Assembly (NCBI GenBank): GCA_016758965.1
Contig: JAEPRB010000218.1
Location: 1-64,000, forward strand
From: Circinella minor
Taxonomy: Eukaryota > Mucoromycota > Mucoromycetes > Mucorales > Lichtheimiaceae
DNA: 64,000 nt
Direction: 5' to 3'
Below the pieces are notes generated by a model. The model was given only the letters and a program-made list of their open reading frames with translations, was not told the origin of the DNA and made no database searches. Made by a program: the position numbers and the translations under genes. Positions 50,720 through 62,982 of the stretch are shown here, piece by piece. Position 1 is the first letter of the stretch; every line of letters begins with the position of its first letter.

Positions 50720-51684
50720 ATGCCATCTATTCCAAAAAATACCAATTTATATGACGTTCTTCAACTTGATCAAAAAACGGCTACAACCAAAAAGATTAAA
50801 TCACAATACCGTAAACTTGCTTTAAAATTCCATCCAGATAAACAATCTACTTTAGCAACTGATCAAGAAAAACAAAACGCTACTGAACAATTTCAACAGC
50901 TTGGTCTTGCCTATAGTATTCTTAGTGATCCTGCTAAAAAATCACATTATGATACGACGGGTAGTATTAGTCAAGACGAATCATTAAAAGGAGATAAAAG
51001 TTGGAATGATTACTTTAAAGAATTATGGGATGGTATTGTCAATGAAGAAACAATTAATGAATTTGCTTCCAAGTATAAAGGTGAGGAGTATTTTTTTTAA
51101 CATTAATAAATTTGTATTTGGATGAGTCAAGATCAGGACGTCTAATATCTCTCAAATAAATATGTCTATTAGGATCTGATGAAGAACACAAGGATGTGTT
51201 AAAAGCATATAAACAATATAAAGGCGATATGGATAAGATCTTGAGCGTTATTGAATGTAGTGATGCCAAGGATGGTGAACGATTTACTACAATTATTCAA
51301 AAAGCTATTGATGAAGGAAAAGTAACTGTCTTACCATCATTTTCAAAAACAACAACATTTAAAGCACATCAAAAACGAATTAAAGAACAACAACGACGTG
51401 AAAAGGAATGGGATAAAAAACAACAACAACAAAAGAACAATAAAAAGAAAAATGAAGGAGAGAATGATTTATTAGCACTTATTAAAGCAAAACAAAAAGA
51501 TCGAGTATCTCGTCTTGATGCATTAGCAGATAAAATTGCTAAAAAACATAGGAAAGAAAATGATATTATTGATAATGGACCATCAGAAGAAGAATTTCAA
51601 CGTATTCAAGAAGAAATGTTAAAAAAAAAAAAAAGAAGTACTGAATCATCATCATCGAATTGTAATAAACGAACAAAAAAATAA
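50720..51684 (+). CDS. DNAJC9: DNAJC9-like histone co-chaperone
   Basis: Two exons (50720-51080, 51173-51684) give 290 residues. An N-terminal J domain (about 9-76) has LYDVLQLDQKTATTKKIKSQ, YRKLALKFHPDK with HPD at 38-40, and FQQLGLAYSILSDPAKKSHYD. It is followed by WNDYFKELWDGI, then the DNAJC9-specific middle region (KGSDEEHKDVLKAYKQYKGD, MDKILS, IIQKAIDEGKV) and a lysine-rich helix with KAKQKDRVSRLDALADKI. DNAJC9 binds histones H3-H4 and recruits HSP70. Full length compared with the animal protein (about 260). An in-frame gap of 240 bp separates it from BCAS2. Confidence 0.88.
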
Positions 51685-51924
51685 TGCATCTATCATTTCA
51701 TATATTATTATTATTATTATTATCATTATATTCATATATACATCCATTCATTCATTATATATACATTAATCAATTATTAACATCTATCTGTACATATATA
51801 TAAAAAAAAAAAAGGCTCAAATAAATTATTATTATTGTACTATCTTTATATAAATAGTGTCATTTCGAGTTCAGCTGCTTTGATCAACTTTCTTTTCTCT
51901 TTTTTCATAAAAAAAAATAATAAA

Positions 51925-52988
51925 ATGTCAACTACAGCCTTATTAACAGAATCATCTTCCACATCAGCAACACGTAACGATTCTGATATTGATGCTCTTC
52001 CATGTATGTTATTCTATATTTTTTATTAGACATTATTATTAAAACAAGAGTATATAAATATTTTAATATATCTAATCGTATTTATTATAAACCATTTTAT
52101 TTCTTTATTATACAGATGTTGATCGCGAGATCGACGATCCAGGTTCGTTATTATTTTTTTTTCTATTTTTTTCTCTTTCATGTAAAACATATAATGTGGA
52201 AAAGAAGAAAAAAAAGAGAAAGAGAAAGAAATACTAATAATTTATAAATATATAATAGAAATGAAAGCTACTGTCGAAAGATTGATTGATCAAGAGTTAC
52301 GACGAATGCGACGAAAGCCAGGAAGTGATCGATCACAACTACCCATGGAAGTTGAACTATTTCAAAATAATGATATGCTTAAACAAGAATGGGATCGTGT
52401 TAAAAAGAAAGAACCTTTAAATGCATTGGATTATTCAAGATATGAAATTAAAGCACCAGAAGAAGATGAAGCAGATGAGACTGAATGGAAGAAAGCAGTA
52501 GATAATTCAAAAGCTCAATTAGAATCACAAACTGACAGGTAAAAATAAATTGAACAATAGATTTAATTTTGTTATTAAATAATATATTTTTATCTAGTAT
52601 GTTCAATTTGGAATTATTGGCAAAATTTGGACCCAACGCATGGCGTGTACATAACTATCAATTAGAAGGAGAACTTAAACAATTACAACAAACAACAAGT
52701 GAATATAGAGATGCTGTATTAAGAATTAATCGTGAACGAAAGGCAGATCAGGTAACTAATAACAAATAAAAATCTTATTAGTTAGAGACAAAGTTAGTAA
52801 TATGTTATTGTTTCTTTTTTATGTAATAGACACAAGCTGGTGGATCACTTCGAACTTTAGAAAATAAATGGTCTGATTTGATTTCACAAAATCTTCAAGT
52901 TGATATTGCTTCTTCAGCACTTGAACAAGAAGTAGAGGAATTGAGACGGTATCATGCATCATTGAAAGCAAAGGCTGAACAAAATTAA
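51925..52988 (+). CDS. BCAS2: BCAS2/SPF27, Prp19-complex splicing factor
   Basis: Five exons (51925-52003, 52116-52142, 52259-52538, 52598-52751, 52830-52988) give 232 residues. Exon 2 is a 27-nt microexon needed for the conserved DALPYVDREIDDPE. Other family blocks are VERLIDQELRRMR, LKQEWDRV, LNALDYSRYE, WKKAVDNSKAQLESQ, NLELLAKFGPNAWRVHNYQ and a C-terminal coiled coil with ENKWSDLISQNLQVD. It is a core subunit of the NineTeen complex that activates the spliceosome (Cwf7 in fission yeast, BCAS2 in animals). Confidence 0.9.
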
Positions 52989-55594
52989 TAAAAATAAAGT
53001 TATTTATTTTTATTTGATTATTTTATGGTCTTTTTTTTTTGGAGGAAAGGATTAAATAACTTTATAAATAAAATGATATATTGATGATATAATAGGAAGA
53101 ATAAAGAAAGAAAGGTGGAAAAGGGTTGATTATATTCTATGTCTTGTCAAGCGATTGATTAATATCAAGTGATTTATCTATTATCGTGTATTTTTTTGTT
53201 TGTATGCATTTAATTAGTTACAGCAGCTTTGTCACCAACCTTTTTCTCGGTTGTACTATCTACATATTTACTTTGAGTGTTGATGCTTGTACCAAATTTC
53301 TTCAACTAAATGCTCTACTTTGATATCTTATCCTTTTCGCTTAGTTTCAGCTCTAATGGCACTATTGTATTAAAGGCAAATATTACTGATAGTATTTGAA
53401 TACAAAATCCTGTAACTGTAAACATGTCTTTTTTGAACCTATGGAATTGTTTAACACTCTTTTTCGATTTATGAGCGATTATTTAGTAAGCATGATAACC
53501 ATTAAAATATCATCAAGTGCTATTATTAGCATTAAGTGTATATCATGTTCTAATAAAATTTGCATGTAAATGTATTAGCCGATACAAAAAGAAAAAAAAA
53601 TGATTCTGTACTTACCATACCAGTCTATAGCAATGATTTCTTTGGGTCATTCTTGATAGTTATCAGCGTAGTAACATATTAATTTGCATCATGTTTTATG
53701 AAAAGCTGATTCAGTTTCTCAAATATTTTTAATGAATATATGAGTTGACCACCCTTATATTCAATCTTATAACAATCATCATCAATTGCTAATTGAACAA
53801 GCTACAGTTTGGGTAGGTAGGGTAGATTATGGACGAAACCCCCACACAAGCAATACCAACTTACTGTTATTTGTGTTTTCATATTCTTTCCTTGTTAATT
53901 TTATAACAAAAAGCTATCAGTCACATTGCTCTTTTTAAGTGGCATTTATCAAAGCTTAAAGAATAAAGTTACAGCAAGTTTAAAAAATAATGATAATTTC
54001 AATAAAGAATAAGAGCCTGTTGATATTTTGATAACTCCTGACACAAAGCTAAAACAGAAATAATTAAATTCATTTCAAACCCACACCACGGTAAAAAAAA
54101 AATAAAGTTTACTAGAATGCACTATAGGAAGAACATGTAAAAAGAAAAAAAAAACTTACTGCTTTTCGATAAGTTGCTTAGTATTCACCATTATTTTTGA
54201 ACTAGTAAGTGCTAAATATAATCAATTATAAACCAATACGTATATTTTTACTTTTTGTGACGCACTTTTTTTTGTTGGGTTTTTTTATTATTGTTGTCCT
54301 GATTGCTACTAGTGGTAGCAATAGTTATAGAATGGACAAGATTGATGATATTAGAAAACACTAATTTACTCTTAACGTCTTTTGATTCTGTAGTTGACTT
54401 GTGCTTTTTGTTGTTTATTATCAATACGTTGACTTTGCCACGGTCCCATACCATCGTTCTCTTTTTTTAGAATACTAGTAGATATATGTTTAGTTAAATT
54501 TGTAGTTACTACTATTTGATTATTGGGTCCTATCATTCAGGTGGGGGGGGGTTTGAGACTGGGAAGTGTATTTAGTAATGTTATTACATCGAGAAAAAGC
54601 ATTTGGCTATTTAGGCTAGCATTATGTTTCGGAATAGTAATATATTTGATCGAGCATGCTTCTTGGTGATTTGACTAAATAGTCGCTTTATAATTATAAT
54701 GGTCTTTGTTGTTTGCTACTATTAACACAAAAAGCATCAAACAGTTCTTAATGTGTTTTTCTTTTGTTATAATAGTACGTAGCAATTGTTATCGCTGCTA
54801 TTTCTACGTTCTTTAAAGCATAGAATTGTTTATATATTTAATGAAATTATCATCCAATTTATTATTTCTTGTCAAAACTTTGTTAACGTTTATAGTCTTC
54901 TTGTTATAGTATTGAGCTTGGTATAATCTTGTTTTTGTAATTGTCCCATATTAATAAAGAATAATAAGTGCTGAAAATAGGTTTACAGCACTTTTTTTGA
55001 AAATTTTTGGATAGAAGTTAAAAGTAATCAATGGATCTCTACTTTATTTCCGTAATAAAAAAAAATCTGTAAAGAAGTTTGCTTATTCTTATTATTTGAG
55101 TGACGACAATTTTTTTTTCACTTGAATACTATTAAAAATAGCAAGATTTTCATTTAACTGGGTATACAGGAAAATTATGATGAGAATTTTTTGTGTTCCT
55201 AAAAAATTGTTTTTTTTAAGATCCAACTTGAACCATCGTGCGATGAGAGCTGCATAAATTTTTTTTGAGGGCCCGAGTAAAAAGCATTTTTGTGTTACTT
55301 TTATCAAACAAATACCACGCTTTAAATAATAATATTCTATTTCTTTTTTTTAAGTGTAAAAAAATAACTATCTATAATGCTTAGTCTAAAATTTATTATT
55401 TTTTTTCGATGGCAAAAAAAAAAAAAAGAAAAAGAAAAAAAGATGTACTATGAGTGTATGTACGTAAAAAAAATTGTATATATATGTGTGCATGTGATAA
55501 TAGTGAAAAGCAAGAGATAGGGGAGAATATATGATTTTAAATAAAAAGATATGTATATATAATAAAAAAGTAACAAATGGTCATTACTCTGTAT
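52989..55594. other. Gene-poor interval
   Basis: About 2.6 kb between BCAS2 and the GDSL esterase (stop-to-stop). Short minus-strand protein-like frames occur at about 53305-53475 (KKSVKQFHRFKKDMFTVTGF) and 54248-54540 (MVWDRGKVNVLIINNKKHK). They are isolated, lack domains and may be relics or chance. No complete gene seen. Confidence 0.4.
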
Positions 55595-57143
55595 TTATGC
55601 ATTCGTTGATTCGAGGTTTTGAAGTGGCATAAATCGACCTCGACTATTATTATTCCCCTTCAATAATCCTGATAATGCTGCCAATCCATTCGCTCGTTTT
55701 TGTCTTCGCGCAAACCAAACAAAGCCAATACACAATAGAACTGTCACCATGACAACAAAATAAATATGACTGAATGATCCATTATCACTGTCATCACTAT
55801 TTTCGTCTTTCAGGTCATCGCTTTCAACATCATCCATTACTGCCGATTTAGATGACTCAGCTTCTTTCGCCTTTTTATCCATAATTTCTTTCACTGCTTT
55901 GTCAATAGCACCTGTATTAGCTTGTGCTATATAAGTAGGTGATTGAAATCGTTTATCTTTTTCAATTGTTTTCTTTACTTCATCAACAGGTGGTAATGAT
56001 ACTACAGGTTCTAAAGATCCTGACAGCAAAATACTATTGGCAATAGCACGATGGGCACCTAAAAATAGAAAACAGATTATGAGTTCTTTTTGCCCTCCAT
56101 TCATTTATCCCCAGCACTCTTTCTCTCAGAAAATGAATTTCTCAATTTTTGAAAGTAATGTGTTTACCTCCTGTCAGATGAACCTTGTCCCACCATAAAT
56201 ATTCATCCAATCCATCTGTACATTGACCTTGGCATTGATCCCAATAAGCATGACTAGCATCTTTAAATCCGAATTTTGAAGGATTTTCCACCAAGTCATT
56301 TACCATGGAATGTACATCTACTAAATCCATTTCCAATGCTCGATAATGTTTGTTGAGACTCGTTACACTTTTGGATAATCGTTCATTTAATGCTTCTGTC
56401 GCTTCTTTTCTCTTTTCATCACCATTAAAATAAGGCATTTTTTCCATAGGTGGTATATTGATGACTAAGTAACGATTACTTCCAAATACTTTTCGAACAT
56501 TTCGCTAAAGAGTATAAATATATGGATTAACATTATAATCTTTTCAGACTTTTTTTTTGTCATTGTACATATATATATATTCATTTTTTTAAAATTAAAT
56601 ATTTTTACCATTTGTGTACTAATACAATCCACTATATCACCCCATAAAGAGGTACCATTTTCTTGTTTAAATGCTAAATCAATATCATTTAATCCAACCC
56701 AAAATGCATATACAGTTTCATTTGGTTCCAAATTTAATTGTTCATTATAATACATTTCAATTTGATCTTTTATACTTGGCATAGCGTTACTTGTATCGCT
56801 TGCGAATAAATCATTATCACATACTGCTCCGTTATATGCAAAACTATATATGGATGCATCCCAGCCTACTGCTAAGTTTTCACTCCAAAAAGGTCCATTG
56901 CTTAATCGTTGCAAATTACCCACATCTATGGTTAAATAAAAATAAAAAGGTCGATCGATGAAAATAGAATTGTTTTAGTCTGATGAACTTTCTTTTATTA
57001 TTATTATTATTATTTCTTTGAAAGTTTTTCCCTTCCTAACCTGAATATGAATCACCAAATACAACAAGATTTTTTACACCAGATGCATTAGATTGTTGCC
57101 AAAAAAAACTAGTAAGTCCAATGGCAATCGGTAATAATAACAT
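55595..57143 (-). CDS. GDSL/SGNH esterase with C-terminal membrane anchor
   Basis: Four exons (57143-57041, 56925-56609, 56504-56168, 56058-55595) give about 406 residues. The first ~22 residues (MLLLPIAIGLTSFFWQQSNA) form a signal peptide. SGNH block I is FGDSYSDVGN (Ser nucleophile), block III WVGLNDIDL, and block V DKVHLTGGAHRAIAN with the catalytic Asp and His; GWDASIYSFAYNGAVC is typical of fungal GDSL (CE16-like) enzymes. After an acidic, Lys-rich stalk a membrane helix (IYFVVMVTVLLCIGFVWFA) and basic tail (RRQKR) predict a type I anchored secreted or cell-surface esterase. Substrate cannot be told; acetyl-ester or lipid ester are both possible. Divergent from the zinc-finger gene (213 bp). 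Confidence 0.88.
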
Positions 57144-57356
57144 GTTTTTTTTAAAAAAAAAAAAAAAAAAAAGAAAAGAAGAATAGAGTAAAAAGATATC
57201 TCCAGAAGTTGGCAACTGCTGGATGGAAATCCCACTGTCGGATTCTATCTCGGATCGAAGATTTCACCGCTACCGATTAGGTAGCTCTGGTTTTTTATTT
57301 TATGTCACAGAAACCCATTTTCTTGAAGATATACAACTTTTTGATAATAAACAGCC
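57144..57356. promoter_or_regulatory. Shared divergent promoter interval
   Basis: Only 213 bp separate the start codons of the esterase (-) and the zinc-finger protein (+), so both promoters must lie here. A poly-A run flanks the esterase start. No specific binding site recognised. Confidence 0.45.
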
Positions 57357-58460
57357 ATGTCACAGGTCTGTTCCAATTGTTTACAAACACGCGACATTAT
57401 TCATTTTCAAGGTATATATTATTCTTCTTTTTTTTAATTGGCTTAAAAATTGAAAGTATGGTAAAAAAAAAAAAAAAAAAAAGAACTAACGAAACTCTTT
57501 TTTATAGAACCTACACGTAGTTACAAAACTTGTGATAAATGTCGAACGAATCGAAAAAGAAGAAGAACTCATTCTGCTACTTCTGATGTACAACAACAAA
57601 CCAATGAATTAATACCCACTATTATTAGCAACAACAATAGTAATAGTAACAATAATAATACCCACGACATTAATGGCAGCAGTAGCATGAGTAATAGTGA
57701 TAATAACAATAATAACAATAATACGATACCTTTGGTGACTTTAGAAAATTTGAATGAAAACTTTGCAGCATTAACGATGCATCAAGTAGAAGGATATGAT
57801 TATGAAGCACGAATTAGTTTAGACGATACTTTACTTGGATTAAATGATATGGATATTGCGAAACTATTATGCCACAAAATGGGTGAATGTGATACATACA
57901 AATACATATTGAAAACAGTCAATCCATCGACAGCACGTAAAGGAGTAGCGAGTTTTTATGCCAATTGTTCTCAATCAATGGCACTTGCCAAATCGAAATA
58001 TAATAATGGCACAACTTCTCCAGATCAACAACAACAACAAAGACGACGGAATAGTAAACAACGAAAACGATTTGATTGTAAGGGACGAGTATCAGCAAGT
58101 ATTGATCGTATTGCCAGACAAGCTCATGTAATAATACAACATGATATACGACATGAACCTCCAGAACCTTCACGAAAAACACCCAATGAAGTACGAGCAT
58201 TAATTCAAAGAGAGACGATAATGACAGGTCGATCAGCAAAAGATATTCATGCAGATGTACGACAACAATTTCCGGATTTAAATATTACACCTGCTCAAGT
58301 TTATTATTGGTGGCGTGAATTTAAACAAGAAGTAGCTGAAATGAGTTCAACTATTACGAATACGAATACGAATACAATCTCATCATCCACTGTTGATAAT
58401 AATAATAACAATAACACTATTATTGATTTAGTTACAAAGAAATCAAAAACTTGTGAATGA
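57357..58460 (+). CDS. Zinc-finger-like nuclear protein, unknown role
   Basis: Two exons (57357-57411 and 57508-58460) give 335 residues. The short first exon supplies MSQVCSNCLQTRDIIHFQ, and the splice continues as EPTRSYKTCDKCRTNRKRRR. This gives C-x2-C ... C-x2-C spacing plus a basic cluster, like a small zinc-binding domain found in many early-diverging fungi. Long Asn/Ser runs follow, then ENLNENFAALTMHQVEGYDY, and a basic helix-rich C-terminal part (RFDCKGRVSASIDR, RKTPNEVRALIQRE, AQVYYWWREFKQE) that resembles helix-turn-helix modules of transposase-derived proteins. A DNA-binding or domesticated-transposon role is inferred, not shown. Confidence 0.65.
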
Positions 58461-59909
58461 ATAATAATAATTAATTATTTTTCATCTTCCTCCATTCTCC
58501 TTCTCATCTGTCTTTTATAAACAATCTCGTTCTCTCTTTTCTGTACATAAAACAAGCACATTATTAATTGATATCTCCTTTTTTTTTTCTCTTTACTGAA
58601 ATTAATAATGAATTGTCAGATTGCATATATTATATATATTATTTTTTTATTAATAACAACATATTTTATCGTAGTATCTTTTCTGATTATAAATTGAGTT
58701 TTGATTTGGGGTTACGTAAAAAGAAAAAAAGCACCGCATATTTCCATGTTAAATATTTTTGCATGCTTAGATCTATCTAACTAACTAGCTTGATCTTTTT
58801 TTTTTCGTCCCATTTATAATTTGAACATGGTAATGGTAAACCCGAATATCGAAAATACAGCTTTTTAAGATAAACACGATCAGGTACGTTCAAAAACTCA
58901 TCACAAGTGTAAATTTTCCATCGCGTAAATTTTTAACGTTTTAATATCATATATGATTTGGGCATTGATTCTTGTGATCCAAAACACTTTGGAGAAAAAG
59001 CCAAGTCTTTCGGTTTACGAATAATATTAAAACTTATCTAATTACTATATCATCAACATAAAGCATTTCTTTACAAAGTGTAACATTCAGGAATTTGATG
59101 TCAAGTTTGACGATATGATGTTCAGTACAAGTCAACAGCAAAGTCAAATCACCAGTTTGATAACGTTGCCACAAAAGATTCTTATCTCGACTATATATAT
59201 ATATTGTTCCAGGCGTTGTTGCAGTTACACAGAAAGCGTTGCTAAGTATTTAATACTTTGAGCATCAAAGTTTAATATTACATGTACAATATTGGTACCT
59301 TGGTGATATTTTTGAATCACTTGTTCTAATCAGGTTTATGCTTCCTTATATCGTTGCTCCAATATCATTTTATTCCTCGTTCTGGATAGCATCATATCAT
59401 TTTTGTAAAATATCAAACGACGTCTAGTATAAAGCTCTCCGATACCTAGGTATTAGACCGCTGGTATTAGTATTAGATTTATTATAAACTCGGTATCGCG
59501 TAACTTCTCCGTTGCAAGCTACGCGAATATCAAGCAACGAGATTGTTTTTGCATTTAAATCGTCACGACCAAGTAAATTAATCATGATTGAGCCGTTGTA
59601 GTATGTTCCTTCATACGCGTTTCTGCTTTGCTCGAAAATTCTTCGACCAGAATCACTTGTATAGTACGCACCATATAAACCACCAATAAAAGTAAATGAA
59701 GCTGATTAACGAGCGTGCTGTTGTCACGGTTTCTTTCGACAGTGTCCAAAGTTGCTTTTTGTTTTTTTTTTTTGTCAAGGATAAACAAAGGAAGGAGAAA
59801 AATAAAATGTTGAAAAAAATAAAATAGAAAAAATAAAAACCGCGCGCTACCAATTTTCACCTTTCTTTTTTTTTTTAGTTTCTTAAACCTACTCGCATAT
59901 ATATATATA
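58461..59909. other. Interval with decayed gene
   Basis: 1.45 kb between the zinc-finger gene and CBP20. Most of 58800-59710 is the minus-strand gene relic listed separately; the rest is UTR and the CBP20 promoter. Confidence 0.5.
58810..59705 (-). pseudogene. Frameshifted gene relic, unidentified protein
   Basis: Four protein-like blocks follow one another on the minus strand but in different frames. 59705-59424 is a 93-codon stop-free block (FIGGLYGAYYTSDSGRRIFE, NGSIMINLLGRDDLNAKTIS, VACNGEVTRYRVYNKSNTN). About 59335-59227 contains QVIQKYHQGTNIVHVILNFD. 59248-59034 contains TPGTIYIYSRDKNLLWQRYQ and HHIVKLDIKFLNVTLCKEML. 59010-58810 contains FTRWKIYTCDEFLNVPDRVY and KLYFRYSGLPLPC with one internal stop. 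Beta-strand-like patterns predominate. Stops and frame changes between blocks indicate decay, though introns could explain some. No start codon or promoter is evident. I cannot name the family. Confidence 0.5.
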
Positions 59910-61019
59910 ATGACATCCATAGTTAATTCATTAGCAGTACCTTCAACATATCGTGATCAACTTTATCAGGTATATTTCTATTAACAAGAGAATATTAATT
60001 ATATTGAATCTTTAATATATTTTTATATAAAATAACATTATATTCTTTTTATTGATATTATAGGGATCGTCAAATCAGTTTGTTAACGATCTGACGACCA
60101 CTACTACCCTCTATGTTGGTAACCTTTCTTTCTATACAACCGAAGAACAAATCTATGAACTTTTTTCCAAATGTGGTGAAATCAAACGTATTATTATGGG
60201 TTTGGATCGAAATCAAAAGACTCCATGTGGTTTTTGTTTTGTAGAGTAAGCTCCTCTTTCCTTCTTTTTTAACCTTGAGAAAATTATGCAATACCATTAT
60301 TATAAATATTGAGACGTCATAAACTTTCCAATTGATACGACATGCTTATACATTTTTAAAAAAAAAACCTGAAACAAATACGTTTTATTATAAAATAGAT
60401 ATTATCATCGTAATGATGCGTTGGATTGTATGAAATATGTAAATGGCACAAAACTTGATGAACGTGTGATACGATGTGATTTAGACCCTGGATTTAAAGA
60501 AGGTAGACAATTTGGTCGTGGTAAAAGTGGTGGTCAAGTACGTGATGAATATCGTACCGAATTTGATCCAGGTCGTGGTGGATGGGGTCATCGTATGCGT
60601 TTCCAACTTGAACGGGAACGTGAACAGAAATTGAAGGATACTTATGAAGCTATCAAGGAAATTCCATCTGGTGCTGAACAATATAAGAATCGTATTTCTG
60701 ATAATTCAGGTAATTTAAATTATAAAAGAGGTTGTTTTTATTTTGGGAGGTTTGGAGGAGGTTAAACCGCATATTTTTATTAACACTTTTACAATTTTTA
60801 AACAATAGGTTCTCGTAAACGTGAACGTGATTCAGAAGATGATTCGGAAAGAAAACGATTAAAGGAACAGGTAAACTAATATATATAATAAAAAATGACT
60901 TTATTTTAACTTGAAAAATTGTGAAAACACAAGGTCCTATTTGGAAAAGAACTAATCATATTTTTGTTTTATAGAATCCAAGATTCAGAGAAAATGACGA
61001 GGACGAAGATGATGAATAA
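59910..61019 (+). CDS. NCBP2: CBP20, nuclear cap-binding complex subunit 2
   Basis: Five exons (59910-59969, 60064-60245, 60399-60709, 60809-60870, 60975-61019) give 219 residues. One RRM occupies about residues 34-112 with RNP2 LYVGNL (36-41) and RNP1 CGFCFV (75-80). The CBP20-specific N-terminal tyrosine region (STYRDQLYQ) and C-terminal cap-binding tail ([38 protein letters not shown]) are present. With CBP80 it binds the m7G cap of nuclear RNA and assists splicing and export. A longer Arg/Glu/Asp-rich tail than the animal protein (156 residues) follows. Confidence 0.95.
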
Positions 61020-62982
61020 ACAAAAACACACAACATAATATAACATGATATTCAATGTTACGGTCTCTCAATTTTTTTTTTTTACAAATGTTCGTGTGAA
61101 GTCTAACAAGAGAAAGTAGAATCAGGATAAACCTGAGGCAAAAGTGGGGGGGTGTATAACGACAGATTAATTATTATTATTATTATTATTATTATAATTA
61201 TATTGGTTACTAGGCAATGGATAATAATTACATATCATTTCGTATATGTGTTATTTTTATAAATAAGGAAATTATATTTTAGGCTTGTGTAAATTAATCA
61301 ATACCAAAAGTTGTTATTTGGATATAGTCGTTCCTTCATGGAAGCTTAAATGTTCTACCTATCACTACACATGAAATGACTGATATTCGAATACTGATAT
61401 TGTAGATGTGGTGACGTCTATAAAACTCCATCTAAAAATGACAATTTCGTTAATGGATATGATTGATTGTCGGTTAGACGAAAAAAAATCACACCCTGTA
61501 ATATAAGCACCAAACATATCGATATCGCATACAAATTGACAATTTCATGATTCATTAGTAATTTAGCGATATACTGAACTCATTGTGGTGCAGACATGAC
61601 ATGATGTATATATAGCCATTTCTTTCCAGCAGTAATTATGAAAAAGCATAATAGGCTGTATCTCTCACCATGACAGCTATGCAAAATGAAAGAATAAGAA
61701 TAAATATAATCCACCAAGAGCATTAATACGATAATTACAAATAACTTTCACGTGACAAGCTTATGTTCATATCGCTATCATTAAAAATGAAGCAATATGG
61801 GTAAATGCTCGTTTTTTTATCATGTTTAATCCCATATCCTTTCATTGCTTGTGAATTTTATTCAAGCTCTCTTGCTAGGATCTTAATTTTTATACTCGCT
61901 GTAGCATCAAAAATTGATAATAACCTACAGTAATATAGTTGTACTATGTTCTTTTTACAGCTGGCGGTCCTAATTAGGCGTCGAGTGTTTTTTTGCGATA
62001 ATGAAGCTTAGTGACTCAATAAAAAAAACAGTAAAGGAGCTACGACGGTACCCGAGGACAGTCCGAAAATGCGATATTTGTCGTAACACATGATCCCCAC
62101 GAGTTGTTCAAGAAGTAAAGATTGTTTTGCTGTGATTTACCAATCCTGTGGATATCGGAGTCCAACTTTGATCAAGTATTACTTCTCTGTACTTTTTTAT
62201 AAATGCATAAGCTACAAGAAGTTCCGTAATATTTTTCAGGCGCAATAGTATTTATTTATTGTTGCTAAATTTAATCAATCTATTGACGGTGTGATAGGTT
62301 GTTTAAAACAAACAAAATATAAGCTCTTGCAATTTTTGCTCAGCAGTGTCACAAACCCTCAATCGGTAATCTTCGGAATAACATATTAGTATATGGCATC
62401 GAAAAGTCTATGATGACCAGAAAGCTTTAGTAGTCCCCGTCCTGTTCCACCAAACATTTCCGTACAAACATTACTATTATGATTTAAAACGGCAAATAAT
62501 CGTTGACTCAGAAAAAATAAGTTAAGAAAAGATTTTTTAATTTTGAACTTGTCTGTTGTAAAGCTCACAAAGTTATAATTAATTGAAAATTGGATCTGAA
62601 TAATATTGAATTACCATGGTAACTATCAAAGTAGACTATATGCCTCATGACAGCTCTAAAGTGAATCAAGTTACAATTTTCTTGGATATTTGATACATCT
62701 ATAACTTATACAAATCGCTGTGCTCCCCCATATTTAAAGGATAATGGTACTCCGTAATACTTTAAATGCAATGGTGCACGTGGCTAGTTTCACTGTATAA
62801 TACATTATGTGGTTGTTCTATTGCGGGGTGTAGCTCCTCAGTTCTTTGTGTATTTACAGCACTGACGGGTATACTATTTCTCCCATCCTTCTTTTTCCGT
62901 TTTCATTATTTGTTTCTAAATAATTTGTTTTCTTTATCCTTCCTCCCCACTCTTCTATTTTTATAAAACTTTTTTTTTCGAA
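61020..62982. other. Gene-poor interval, CBP20 to OMA1
   Basis: About 2 kb. Contains a (TTA)n tract (61168-61195) and, on the minus strand, a 60-codon frame (62568-62386, with NSNVCTEMFGGTGRGLLKLS) next to other protein-like snippets at 62041-62220. They could belong to a dead gene, but no domain is recognisable. No intact gene or RNA seen. Confidence 0.4.
61168..61195. repeat. (TTA)n microsatellite
   Basis: About nine TTA/ATT units downstream of CBP20. Confidence 0.85.

Noticed and set aside
53305..53475. Possible membrane-protein relic (FTVTGFCIQILSVIFAFNTI)
   Set aside because: A single open block of about 55 codons with no partner pieces or motif; too weak to call.
59034..59060. YVDD string suggesting a reverse transcriptase
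   Set aside because: The surrounding sequence lacks every other RT block, and the YVDD sits at the end of a beta-rich relic block; probably coincidence.
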